From: Rothia nasisuis
Lineage (GTDB): Bacteria > Actinomycetota > Actinomycetes > Actinomycetales > Micrococcaceae
Length of the DNA stretch: 64,000 bases
Assembly: GCF_928381405.1 (NCBI RefSeq)
Contig: NZ_CAKMSB010000004.1
Location: forward strand, 62,001 to 126,000
Reading direction: 5' to 3'
The notes beneath the pieces were generated by a model, which had not been told where the DNA came from, ran no database searches, and was given only the letters and a program-made list of their open reading frames with translations. The position numbers and the translations under genes are program-made. This document shows positions 51,918 through 60,697 of the stretch, in pieces (position 1 is the first letter of the stretch; each line of letters begins with the position of its first letter).

Positions 51918-53894
51918 ATGACTAACTCAGGTATCGACACTAGCTTCCTTGACCCCGCCACCAGCCCAGCCGACGACTTCTTCCGTCACGTCAACGGCAC
52001 CTGGTACGACTCCCACGTCATCCCCGCCGACCGCTCACGCGACGGCGGCATGTACTTCCTGCGCGATGCCGCCGAAGAGCACGTGCGTGAAATCGTTGAG
52101 AAGTTCGCCGCCGAGCAACCGTCCTCACGCATCGGAGCCCTCTACTCCTCCTTCATGAACACCGAGAAAATCGAGGCGGACGCCGCCGCCCCGCTGCTCG
52201 CCGAGGTGCAGCCGGTGCTGGAGGCAGCTACCCCCGACGATTTTGTGCGCGTCATGGCCGAACTTGACCGTCAGGGCCACGGCGGCCCCTTCGGCTGGTA
52301 CACCAGCATCGACGCTAAGGACCCCGAGAAGTACGTGCTCTACCTGGCGCAGACCGGCCTGGGCCTGCCCGATGAGTCCTACTATCGCGACGAGAAGTAC
52401 GCCGAACTGCGCGAAGCCTACGTTGCCCACATTGAGCGCATGTTTGAGCTGACCGGCCTAGCCGAAAACTTCGGGCTTGAACCGGCGGACGCCGCCCGCG
52501 CGGTTTTTACCCACGAAACCGAGATCGCCTCCCACCACTGGGATAACGTGCGCACCCGCGACGCCGACGCCCGCTACAACCCGGTAAACGCCGCCGAGCT
52601 GGACGAGAAATTCCCCGGCTTCCCCTTCACCACCTGGTTGGCCGGTATGGGTATTTCCACTGAGAAGGCCGGCACCGTTGTGGTCAATCAGCCCTCCTAC
52701 TTTGAGGCTGCCGCCCAGATGTGGGCCACCGCTCCCCTCTTCATCTGGAAGCTCTGGTACATCTGGCACATGGCCCACTCCCGCGCCCCCTACCTGAACC
52801 AGGCCATCGTTGAAGAGAACTTCGACTTCTACGGCCGTACCCTCTCGGGATCCGAAGAGCTGCGCGACCGCTGGAAGCGCGGCGTCGGCCTGGTCGAAAA
52901 CTCCCTGGGCGAAGAACTGGGCAAGGAATACGTGGCTATTCATTTCCCGCCCACCCACAAGGCCAAGATGCTGGAACTGGTGGACGACCTGCTGGAGGCT
53001 TACCGCCGTTCTATCACCGACCTGGACTGGATGACCGACGAAACCCGCTCCCGCGCCTTGGAGAAGCTCAGCAAGTTCGCCACCAAGATTGGTTACCCCG
53101 ATAAGTGGCGCGACTACTCCGCCCTGGAACTGACTGACGACCTCTTCGAGAACCTGCGCCGCTCGGGCGTCTTCGAGCACGAGTTCCAGATCAATCGCAT
53201 CAACGAGCCGGTTGATAAGACAGAGTGGCTCATGACCCCGCAGACCGTCAACGCCTACTACATGCCCCCGGCCAACGAAATCGTCTTCCCCGCAGCGATT
53301 CTGCAGGCCCCTTATTTTGATATGGACGCGGACGCCGCCGTCAACTACGGCGCTATCGGCGGCGTCATTGGCCACGAGATCGGCCACGGCTTTGACGACC
53401 AGGGCTCCAAGTACGACGGCACCGGTGCGCTCAACAACTGGTGGACCGACGCCGACCGCGAAGAGTTCACCGCCCGCACTAAGGCCCTGGTGGAGCAGTA
53501 CAACGGCTACACCCCCACCGGCCTGGACCCCGAGAAGTTCACCGTCAACGGGGAGCTGACCCTGGGTGAAAACATCGGTGACCTGGGCGGCCTCTCCATT
53601 GCGCTCAAGGCCTACCAGATTTACCTGGAACGCCAGGGCCTCACCCTTGAGACCGTCCCTGTCATCGATGGTCTGACCGCCACCCAGCGTGTCTTTGTCT
53701 CTTGGGCTCAGGGCTGGCGCATGAAGACCCGCCCGCAGACCGCCGAAATGTTCCTGGCTATTGACCCCCACTCCCCCGAGGAGTTCCGCGTCAACGGCGT
53801 GGTACGCAACATCGACGAGTTCTACACCGCCTTCGATGTACAGCCGGAGAACACCCTCTACCTGGCACCGGAGGAGCGCGTGCGCATCTGGTAG
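51918..53894 (+). CDS. pepO: M13 family zinc metalloendopeptidase (PepO)
   Basis: The 658-residue peptidase has the M13 (neprilysin-like) zinc motif GHEIGHGFDDQG near residue 485, with the third ligand in LTLGENIGDLGG near 552. NAYYMPPANEIVFPAAILQ precedes it, as in the family. No signal peptide is seen (MTNSGIDTSFLDPATSPADDFFRHVNGTW), so it should be cytoplasmic and digest peptides. The last 21 coding bases are part of a 53-bp sequence repeated 1.1 kb downstream, flanking an Abi gene. Confidence 0.93.
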   Translation: MTNSGIDTSFLDPATSPADDFFRHVNGTWYDSHVIPADRSRDGGMYFLRDAAEEHVREIVEKFAAEQPSSRIGALYSSFMNTEKIEADAAAPLLAEVQPVLEAATPDDFVRVMAELDRQGHGGPFGWYTSIDAKDPEKYVLYLAQTGLGLPDESYYRDEKYAELREAYVAHIERMFELTGLAENFGLEPADAARAVFTHETEIASHHWDNVRTRDADARYNPVNAAELDEKFPGFPFTTWLAGMGISTEKAGTVVVNQPSYFEAAAQMWATAPLFIWKLWYIWHMAHSRAPYLNQAIVEENFDFYGRTLSGSEELRDRWKRGVGLVENSLGEELGKEYVAIHFPPTHKAKMLELVDDLLEAYRRSITDLDWMTDETRSRALEKLSKFATKIGYPDKWRDYSALELTDDLFENLRRSGVFEHEFQINRINEPVDKTEWLMTPQTVNAYYMPPANEIVFPAAILQAPYFDMDADAAVNYGAIGGVIGHEIGHGFDDQGSKYDGTGALNNWWTDADREEFTARTKALVEQYNGYTPTGLDPEKFTVNGELTLGENIGDLGGLSIALKAYQIYLERQGLTLETVPVIDGLTATQRVFVSWAQGWRMKTRPQTAEMFLAIDPHSPEEFRVNGVVRNIDEFYTAFDVQPENTLYLAPEERVRIW

Positions 53895-53926
53895 GAAAAC
53901 TACACAAGACGCAGGGACAGCCGTCC
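53874..53926 (+). repeat. 53-bp direct repeat, left copy (pepO 3' end)
   Basis: It starts GAGCGCGTGCGCATCTGG, includes the pepO stop and ends GACAGCCGTCC. It is identical over 53 bases to 54979-55031. The copy runs into the right arm of the pepO terminator. Confidence 0.9.
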
Positions 53927-53933
53927 CTGCGTC
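53908..53933 (+). terminator. pepO terminator
   Basis: GACGCAGGGAC and GTCCCTGCGTC form a perfect 11-bp stem with an AGCC loop, 14 bases after the pepO stop. In the right direct-repeat copy the stem is cut after GTCC, so only this copy is whole. Confidence 0.75.
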
Positions 53934-54050
53934 CATGATAGTGACCTGTCTAGATGCTAATTCCTGGGAAAGCCCCCTGCGCCATCTCCCCTTATGGATA
54001 AGGCTCAATATATGATTGGGGCTTCCAAAAACTCTAAAGAAAAACAAGAC

Positions 54051-54075
54051 CAACCCACTATGCGTAGGTGGGTTG
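54051..54075. terminator. Hairpin upstream of the Abi gene
   Basis: CAACCCAC and GTGGGTTG form a short stem with a 9-base loop, preceded by an A-rich run. It could end a transcript coming from pepO or act as a bidirectional block. Confidence 0.4.
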
Positions 54076-54089
54076 AGGCATACAAAAAA

Positions 54090-54163
54090 CCCTCATGCGA
54101 TCGGCTGGCTCCAGGTCCAAATCTTAGCTAGCTAAACTAGCTACGCGATCTTATGCATGAGGG
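54090..54163. repeat. Inverted repeat overlapping the Abi start region
   Basis: CCCTCATGCGATCG at 54090-54103 pairs with CGATC (54146-54150) and GCATGAGGG (54155-54163), with a short bulge. In RNA this would fold the first candidate start codons of the Abi gene (54153, 54157) into a stem. Confidence 0.5.
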
Positions 54164-54188
54164 ACTACATGACCGATACTATATACAT

Positions 54189-54977
54189 ATGCCTCAAGAA
54201 GCAAGACCTCATCTCAGAACCTTGTCAGAGCAACATGTATCTGCTCAGCGGCTCAAGCCCTACCTGGAGCATAGTTACAATAACAGGGAACTTGCGATGC
54301 GTTTATACGAGCTGGACAGGCGATTATCTGCCGAGCTCTTCTACGAAATCGGAATTTTAGAGGTTGCCTTACGTAATTCCGTCGATCGCTACCTGACAGC
54401 GAAGTACGGAGACAGCTGGATAGCTAACCCAACGCTCCCAATGGATCAGCGTACAGCAGAAAACTTTCATGAAGCATGGGATTCTCTGCCTGCCAACCGG
54501 CGACAAGAAAGTATGGAAAACAATCCGAAGCTCAAGGGTCGCCTACTAGCTGCCTCGATGTTCCGAACATGGTCTAACTTCTTCGACAAGGGCGGAGCCA
54601 GCGGACACCCTGCCCCACGAGATAGAGCCGATCACGACATTATTTGGACAGAAGAGGCACTGAAAACAGTTTTTCCTGGGGCTGCCAAACTAGCTGGACG
54701 TTCAGGTGAAAAACTAAATCGCGACTGGGCATACCGACAGGTTAAAGAAGTTCATGTACTACGCAATAGGATTGCCCACCACGAATCACTCATCAACGGT
54801 TATCCCTTGCCCGGACAGGAAGAAACTGCTATCACGCCAGCTAAGAGATCAGCTGCCGACGGTCTAAAAGCCTGTAGAACTCTTGCAAAGATGATTGATA
54901 GGCACCTTGCCAAATTTATAGCCGAGAATTCAAGTGCCGACCAGTTCTTAAAGAATATCAATCAGGCGAAACCCTAG
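54189..54977 (+). CDS. Abi family (Abi_2-like) protein with HEPN RNase motif
   Basis: The 262-residue form starts at ATG 54189 (MPQEARPHLRTLSEQ); an in-frame ATG at 54153 would add 12 residues. Neither has a strong ribosome site. The sequence fits abortive-infection Abi proteins: SAQRLKPYLEHSYNN, RLYELDRRLSAELFYEIGILEVALRNSVDRYL, and VHVLRNRIAHHESL. The last contains the R-x(4-6)-H motif of HEPN ribonucleases. Such proteins can stop phage growth by degrading RNA on infection. The gene is clearly less GC-rich than its neighbours and sits between 53-bp direct repeats of the pepO end, so it was acquired. Confidence 0.8.
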   Translation: MPQEARPHLRTLSEQHVSAQRLKPYLEHSYNNRELAMRLYELDRRLSAELFYEIGILEVALRNSVDRYLTAKYGDSWIANPTLPMDQRTAENFHEAWDSLPANRRQESMENNPKLKGRLLAASMFRTWSNFFDKGGASGHPAPRDRADHDIIWTEEALKTVFPGAAKLAGRSGEKLNRDWAYRQVKEVHVLRNRIAHHESLINGYPLPGQEETAITPAKRSAADGLKACRTLAKMIDRHLAKFIAENSSADQFLKNINQAKP

Positions 54978-54978
54978 A

Positions 54979-55031
54979 GAGCGCGTGCGCATCTGGTAGG
55001 AAAACTACACAAGACGCAGGGACAGCCGTCC
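54979..55031 (+). repeat. 53-bp direct repeat, right copy
   Basis: Identical to 53874-53926. It starts one base after the Abi stop and carries the last pepO codons without the gene. Its terminator stem is truncated. Confidence 0.9.
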
Positions 55032-55054
55032 TTCCGCCTGATGGCCTTCTGAAC

Positions 55055-55112
55055 GCCCCTGCCCTAGGCTCAAGGTCTAAGACCCTTCTTGAACCGTCAG
55101 ACGGGCAGGGGC
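55055..55112 (-). terminator. Terminator downstream of hyuB
   Basis: GCCCCTGCCC (55055-55064) pairs with GGGCAGGGGC (55103-55112), and an inner TCAAG/CTTGA adds to the stem. It lies 50 bases after the minus-strand hyuB stop. Confidence 0.65.
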
Positions 55113-55161
55113 CAATCACAGTCCAGCTGAGTGCAACAGTATAAAAGTTAGCTACAAGGGC

Positions 55162-57132
55162 CTACTTCCACCCCTGCTGCGACCTACGGACCATCTGCTC
55201 ACGATGCTGGCGGGTTGATTCAGCAAGAAGCTCACCGGTACCCCAATCCAGAATCACACCGTACCGGCGAATCACATCAAGCATGGTCAGGTCGCCTGAG
55301 CGGTAGCGCTCAGCTACAGACTCAGCGTCTTCACTCAACCACCCGGCACGGTGGGCCCGAATGAATTCACGCTTCTGAGCCGTGGCAGCCCCATCAACAC
55401 TGAACTCATCAAGTTCGGCATCAATGACACTGATGACCACACCATAGTCAGCAGCTGCCCGATCAACCGAAACGTACCCGTCAATCACGTCCTCAAGCAC
55501 ATCTTCAGCCGGGCGATCCAGCGGGTCGCCAAACCCGCCGCCACCAGCCGAGGGCCGGTAGAAAGTATCACCAGAATGCACAGGTTCTGAGGAGAAAACC
55601 GAGCCCAAGAAACGCTCATCTTCAGACCCCTTATTCAGCCAGACCCCGTGAGGGATCGACGGTAACCCGCCCTCAATCCCCCAGGTGATAGACCGGGCAC
55701 GGTCACAACAGTAGCTCATCACGGTTGATTCAGCATCGGTGAGCGTACCGCCCTTTTCAATACCGCAACCACCGCGGTAACGGCCGGGGCCACCAGAATC
55801 TACACCTATTTGATGCATGGTGGTCAGCACCGGAGACAGGCGCTCCTGCCCTTCACAGGGCTGCACGGCAAGGCCCGGCCCAAAGACGGGGGCGGTTGCA
55901 CTCGCGCCGTCCTTGCTAGAACGCCCGCCCCAGCCACCGGCCATCCAGTCGTACCACATGAAGTAGGGCTTGGAGTCAAAGCGGGCATCCCGCCCGCCCA
56001 CAAGGAGGTACTCCAGGTTAAAGGCGCAGGCCATGGCGCGTTCTGGCATCACCTGCGACCAGAGTTCAAAGATGCCGTTCATGAGTTTTTCGTAGGGCCC
56101 CGAGCAGAAGCCGGTCACCGCGTAGGGCCAGCCAGCGTTGACCACAGTGCCTTCTTCACCGATTTCGGCGGTGACGGCCGCGTAGAAACCAGAGTTGAGC
56201 GGAACGTCGGGGAAGAAGGTTTTAGTGCCAGCGTAGATAGCTGAGAAGGTGGTGCCGTAACCGGAGTTGAGAAAGGTCTCCACCGCGTCGGCGCTACCTT
56301 CAAGGTCATAGTGGATTCCCTGGCCGTCAAGGGTGAGCTTGATGTTGATGGGGACGAGCCCTTCCGGCTTACCGGGGTCTAGGTCAAGGTAGTCCACGGT
56401 CTGCCAGGTCCCCTTGGGCAGGTCAACCAGACGGCGGCGGACTGTGCGCTCAACGTAGTCCTGGGTTTCTTGCATGGCGGTAACAACGGTGTCAGTGCCG
56501 TATTTTGCGACCAGGCGGTGGAGCTCGCGTTCACAGACTGCGGTAGCTTCAGACTGGGCGTGTAGGTCACCGAGGGCCTGTTCAGGTGCTCGGGTGTTAG
56601 CGACCAGTAGCTGGGCAACGTCGTGTAGAAAGACGCCCTGAGAGAAGACGCGCACCGGTGTGATGCGTAGTCCTTCACCAAAGTGCTCTGAAGCGGAAAC
56701 GTCAAAGGAGCCGGGTACTTTACCGCCGATATCTGCCCAGTGGCCCTTGTTTTGGGCAAAGGCTATGAGGCGGTCTTCTGAAAAAATTGGGCGGATGAAG
56801 GAGACATCGTTAAAGTGCGTGCCACCGCGGTAGGGGTCGTTGACGGCGAATACGTCACCTTCGTGGATGTCACTACCGAACTGTTCAATGACTGCCTTAG
56901 CCTGAAAATGTAGCGTTCCTACGTGCACGGCGATATCACCAGAGCCCTGCATGACGGTGTTACCGTCGGCATCGCAGAGGGCCGAGGAGAAGTCGCGGGA
57001 GTAGATAACGAACGAGTAGCAGGTGCGTAGAATCTGCTCGCTCATCAAATCAACGCTGGTGGCAAATGCGTTCTTGAGAACTTCAAAGGTGACCGGGTCA
57101 AGGTTGATGTCCCGCTTGGTTGCGGTGGTCAT
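55162..57132 (-). CDS. hyuB: Hydantoinase B / N-methylhydantoinase or 5-oxoprolinase B subunit
   Basis: The 656-residue protein matches HyuB: NLDPVTFEVLKNAFATSVDLM at the start, CYSFVIYSRDFSSALCDADG, VFAVNDPYRGGTHFNDVSFI, and late GGPGRYRGGCG and PSAGGGGFGDPLDR. It pairs with the HyuA ATPase subunit encoded 2 bases upstream to hydrolyse hydantoins, N-methylhydantoin or 5-oxoproline using ATP; the substrate is undecided. The GGP and GGGGFGDP blocks are characteristic of the B subunit. Confidence 0.9.
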   Translation of the reverse strand: MTTATKRDINLDPVTFEVLKNAFATSVDLMSEQILRTCYSFVIYSRDFSSALCDADGNTVMQGSGDIAVHVGTLHFQAKAVIEQFGSDIHEGDVFAVNDPYRGGTHFNDVSFIRPIFSEDRLIAFAQNKGHWADIGGKVPGSFDVSASEHFGEGLRITPVRVFSQGVFLHDVAQLLVANTRAPEQALGDLHAQSEATAVCERELHRLVAKYGTDTVVTAMQETQDYVERTVRRRLVDLPKGTWQTVDYLDLDPGKPEGLVPINIKLTLDGQGIHYDLEGSADAVETFLNSGYGTTFSAIYAGTKTFFPDVPLNSGFYAAVTAEIGEEGTVVNAGWPYAVTGFCSGPYEKLMNGIFELWSQVMPERAMACAFNLEYLLVGGRDARFDSKPYFMWYDWMAGGWGGRSSKDGASATAPVFGPGLAVQPCEGQERLSPVLTTMHQIGVDSGGPGRYRGGCGIEKGGTLTDAESTVMSYCCDRARSITWGIEGGLPSIPHGVWLNKGSEDERFLGSVFSSEPVHSGDTFYRPSAGGGGFGDPLDRPAEDVLEDVIDGYVSVDRAAADYGVVISVIDAELDEFSVDGAATAQKREFIRAHRAGWLSEDAESVAERYRSGDLTMLDVIRRYGVILDWGTGELLAESTRQHREQMVRRSQQGWK

Positions 57133-57134
57133 GG

Positions 57135-59171
57135 CTATGCCCCCTTCTTAATGTGGATTCGGATGTTGAACCATTCGTCTATTTCTGCGGTGGCGTAGGG
57201 AGGGACGACGGTGGTTGAATCGAGCTGGTTAATGATGGCAGGGCCTGCGAACTCGGTGCCAGCGGCGAGATCGTCGCGGTCGTATACAGGGGTCTGGTGC
57301 CACTGACCTGAGAAGTAGACAGGGCGCTGTTCAGGTGCCGGTGGAGGTGCCTGCTGGGTGAGCTCGGCGGGGCGGAAACTGGGCTTAGGCACCTTGCCAA
57401 TGGCTTTGAGGTGAAGCTGGTAGACCTCCACTGGTACGTCCTCTTGACGGAAGGCAAATTCACGTTCGTATTGTTCATGAAAGGTGCCCACTGCATCTTG
57501 GAGGGCACCGGGGCCAGAGCCAATATTGACCTGCAAAGAGCGCCACTGCCCCTGGTAGCGCATAGAGATTTTGCGCTGTAGCACGGCGTCCTCATCTGCT
57601 ACGCCCTCGTGGTGTAGCCGCTCGGTAGCCTCTGCCTCTAGCTGGGTGAAGGCCTCTTCAATAGCGCTTTCGTCTGCGCCCGAGACTAGCCCGGTAAACA
57701 TGTGGGCGAAATCGTGCTGGATATCGACAAGGAGGCAGCCCATAGCACTGGTCACTCCGGGGTTGGGCGGAACGATGACGGTGGGGATACCGAGTTCCCT
57801 GGCTACGTCGGCCCCGTGGAGGGCTCCTGCACCGCCGAAAGCTAGGAGGGCAAAATCTCGTGGATCGTAACCGCGGCGGATGGAGACCAGGCGGACGGCA
57901 TCTGCCATATTGGCGTTCGCTACTGAAACAATCGCCTCTGCTGCTTCTTCTGTTCCCATGGCAAGGGGTTCACCCACAACCCGGTTGATGGCTTCTTCGG
58001 CTAGGTCTGTGCGAAGTTGCTTAACGCCGCCGGCTAGCGAGGTTCCCAGGCGTCCGAGCACAAGGTTGGCATCGGTGTTCGTGGGATCCTGCCCGCCGGT
58101 GTTGTAGCAGGCCGGGCCGGGGTCTGCGCCAGCGGACTGGGGGCCGTTGCGCAGGGAGCCCGCGATGTCGATGTGGGCCAGTGAACCGCCCCCAGCGCCG
58201 ATGGTGAGAACTTCGATGGAGGGGAAGGTGATGGGGTGCCCGTACTCTACTTCCCACTGTTCCGAGACGCGCAGTTCGCCGTCGGCAACAAGAGCGATGT
58301 CTGTAGATGTGCCGCCCATATCAAGACTCACGGCATGGCTATAACCGCACTGCTGGGCGATATGCTTGGCTGAGATAGCGCCCGCAGCGATACCTGATGC
58401 GGCCAGGCGAACAGGGAACTTTTCAACCATGCGAGGGGTCATGGAGCCGCCGCCGGAGTGTAGCAGAAGCAGGTCTCCCCGGTAGCCGCCGTCCTTGAGC
58501 TCGCTATCGAGACGGTTCACGTAGCCAGATACGAGGGGGGCCAGAACCGCGTTCGCCACGGTGGTGTTGAAACGCGGGTACTCGAAGATTTCGGGGAGGA
58601 TTTCGGCTGAGGTTGAGATTGTTGCGTCTTCCAGTTCCTCTTCAAGGATTGCGCGCATGCGTAGTTCGTGGGCGGGATTGGCGTAGGAATTGAGGAAGCA
58701 CACGGCCACAGTTTTGACCCCCCGCTTTTTAAGGAGCTGAGCTAGGGCACGAGCTTCGCTTTCATCGAGGGGCGTGACCGTGTTGCCGTCAAAGTCGATG
58801 CGTTCGGTCACTTCAAAGCGGTCACGGCGGCGAATGTAGGGGCCGGTGACGTCGTTGTAGGCGTCCCAGAGGTCGTCCTTTGTGCCGTCGCGGATTTCAA
58901 GGACGTCGCGGAAGCCACGGGTAGTCACCATGGCGCCGGTGGCGAAGTTGCGGGTGATGAGGGCGTTGGTCGCTACGGTGGTGCCGTGGGAGAACTGGAC
59001 CACTTCGTTGAGGTTGATTTCGCCGCGTTCTACCCCGTTCATCACAGCGATCATGGGGTCGTGAGGGGTGGATGGCACCTTGGTGACGCGCATGGTCTGG
59101 GTATCGTCGTCGAAGATGCAGACATCGGTGAAGGTGCCGCCAACATCGACGGCTACTCGTGTTCGGGTCAT
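57135..59171 (-). CDS. hyuA: Hydantoinase A / N-methylhydantoinase or 5-oxoprolinase A subunit
   Basis: I use ATG 59171 (MTRTRVAVDVGGTFTDVCIFD) behind GGAGGAAAC; a further 21 in-frame codons upstream do not fit. The 678-residue subunit has the actin-like ATPase phosphate loop DVGGTFTDV, VVQFSHGTTVATNALI and AVSLDMGGTSTDIALV, and a GIPTVIVPPNPGVTSAMG block near residue 480. It runs into hyuB with a 2-base gap. A PucR-type regulator is divergent from it. Confidence 0.9.
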   Translation of the reverse strand: MTRTRVAVDVGGTFTDVCIFDDDTQTMRVTKVPSTPHDPMIAVMNGVERGEINLNEVVQFSHGTTVATNALITRNFATGAMVTTRGFRDVLEIRDGTKDDLWDAYNDVTGPYIRRRDRFEVTERIDFDGNTVTPLDESEARALAQLLKKRGVKTVAVCFLNSYANPAHELRMRAILEEELEDATISTSAEILPEIFEYPRFNTTVANAVLAPLVSGYVNRLDSELKDGGYRGDLLLLHSGGGSMTPRMVEKFPVRLAASGIAAGAISAKHIAQQCGYSHAVSLDMGGTSTDIALVADGELRVSEQWEVEYGHPITFPSIEVLTIGAGGGSLAHIDIAGSLRNGPQSAGADPGPACYNTGGQDPTNTDANLVLGRLGTSLAGGVKQLRTDLAEEAINRVVGEPLAMGTEEAAEAIVSVANANMADAVRLVSIRRGYDPRDFALLAFGGAGALHGADVARELGIPTVIVPPNPGVTSAMGCLLVDIQHDFAHMFTGLVSGADESAIEEAFTQLEAEATERLHHEGVADEDAVLQRKISMRYQGQWRSLQVNIGSGPGALQDAVGTFHEQYEREFAFRQEDVPVEVYQLHLKAIGKVPKPSFRPAELTQQAPPPAPEQRPVYFSGQWHQTPVYDRDDLAAGTEFAGPAIINQLDSTTVVPPYATAEIDEWFNIRIHIKKGA

Positions 59172-59356
59172 GGGGTTTCCTCCAGAGATTGGGCCTGTTA
59201 GGTAGGTCTCAGTGTATGCACGCCCAACCGGCATCTCCTATGGGAAATTTACAAAGTTAGAGGGATTTGTTTGGAGTTTTTACTGCATTTAGTGACCTGG
59301 GCAACTTTATGCTGGGAGGTAGGGCACACTACCGCCGCACCTGTGAAAGGACGCCC

Positions 59357-60586
59357 ATGACCACCCCTCACGACACCAACAACTCCTCGCATTCCCTCCA
59401 GCAACGTCTGCACATCACCAACCAGCTCCTTGAAGCGCTGGCTAGCCACAAGCCCCTCACCAGCCTGGCTCAGCGCATGAGCAGCCTGTGTGGCGGGGCT
59501 GCTTTCATGTACCGTTCCGATGCCCGGCTCATTGCCTCCGCTGGCACGGCTCCTTCACGGCTTATCTGGCAGGAAGTGCAAAGGGACGGAACCCGAGACC
59601 GTACGGTCAGGGCAGAAATCGGCAGGTGGCACATGATAGCCCGCAGGGTCTCTCTGCACGGCGGCATGCACCTCATCGCCCTAGCCTCACACAGCTCATC
59701 AAAACTGGAAGCTGTTGCTGTTCCCATGCTTGATACGGCCGAAAAACTCTTAAGTGCTGTCTACGGGATAAGCTTTGAGGCCCTCCAGGAAAACCGGCGG
59801 GATCGAGAGCGCATACTTCTTCAGCTTCTGACCGGTATTCAGCCTGGCCAGGAACACAGCTACTGGGCAGTGATGGAAAAGTTCTGGTTTACACCCTATG
59901 AACGAATTCGCGTCCTCGACATCGCTAACTTTTCCGGTGAAAATATCACCGATAGTCAGCTTTCCCTACTCAGTCAACGAGCCCAGGGCAGTAAGCTGCC
60001 CCTGCTGATACGCGCTCAAATGGCCGGGAGCGATACCCCTGAATCAGCGGCAGCAATCGTTCCCGACTCTGACCTGGCTGAGAGCTGGATCGCGGACATG
60101 AATGATCACTTTCTGGTGGGGTTGAGCGAGCCCTTCACCGGGCTGGCGGGGGTACACCGCAGGTACCGTGAAGCAGAGACAGCCCTTCATATTGCCAAGG
60201 GGTTGGCGCACCGGGCCGGGGCCTGTGCCGAAGTTCCCCCGGTTTTTCTTGATCGGGTTGACCTCACCAGCTGGGTGCTATCGCAGGTCAACGAATCTAA
60301 ACTGGCTGAGAGGTCGCAGGTTACTCTTGAGGCTCTCCATCGTGCAGGGGTGTACGAGACGGTGCTCATGTTTCTAGCCTGCAACCAAAATGTGCCTGAA
60401 ACAGCCAACCGGTTATTTATTCACCCCAATACAGTGCGCTACCGTCTCGCCCGGGCCGAGGAGGCCCTCGGGGGCCGCTTGACGAGCCCCTTCACTCTCT
60501 CAAACCTTACCCTCTGCATGCACCCCCAACTGGTTGCACTCATCACTGAGCTGACCGAATCCACCCGAGCGGGGCAGGGGGACTGA
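59357..60586 (+). CDS. PucR/CdaR-family transcriptional regulator
   Basis: The ATG at 59357 lies behind AAAGGA; an extended frame to 59267 has no ribosome site. The 409-residue protein ends in the PucR C-terminal helix-turn-helix. Its sequence is VLMFLACNQNVPETANRLF, then IHPNTVRYRLARAEEALG. It is preceded by a GGDEF-like/GAF-type middle region. PucR relatives control purine, hydantoin or glycerate catabolism. It is divergent from hyuAB with a 185-bp gap and probably regulates that operon; the effector is unknown. Confidence 0.85.
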   Translation: MTTPHDTNNSSHSLQQRLHITNQLLEALASHKPLTSLAQRMSSLCGGAAFMYRSDARLIASAGTAPSRLIWQEVQRDGTRDRTVRAEIGRWHMIARRVSLHGGMHLIALASHSSSKLEAVAVPMLDTAEKLLSAVYGISFEALQENRRDRERILLQLLTGIQPGQEHSYWAVMEKFWFTPYERIRVLDIANFSGENITDSQLSLLSQRAQGSKLPLLIRAQMAGSDTPESAAAIVPDSDLAESWIADMNDHFLVGLSEPFTGLAGVHRRYREAETALHIAKGLAHRAGACAEVPPVFLDRVDLTSWVLSQVNESKLAERSQVTLEALHRAGVYETVLMFLACNQNVPETANRLFIHPNTVRYRLARAEEALGGRLTSPFTLSNLTLCMHPQLVALITELTESTRAGQGD

Positions 60587-60616
60587 ATGCGGCGTCCTTA
60601 CCCCCCCATTAAGGAA

Positions 60617-60672
60617 TTACCGAATCTTTCACCGGCCGCTTGATACAGCACGGACGGTGAAAGATTCGGTAA
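60617..60672. terminator. Terminator between the PucR gene and the DUF4870-like gene
   Basis: TTACCGAATCTTTCACC (60617-60633) pairs perfectly with GGTGAAAGATTCGGTAA (60656-60672) between convergent genes. Confidence 0.8.
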
Positions 60673-60697
60673 GACAGGCCACCGGCCAGGAACGGCT

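Noticed and set aside
52458-54053. 531-codon open frame on the minus strand
   Set aside because: It is the antisense of pepO, whose plus-strand product has a complete M13 zinc motif. High GC keeps the shadow frame open.
54157-54360. Small plus-strand frame overlapping the Abi start with a good ribosome site
   Set aside because: It overlaps a frame with clear Abi/HEPN homology and has no recognisable features; mentioned only as possible leader regulation.
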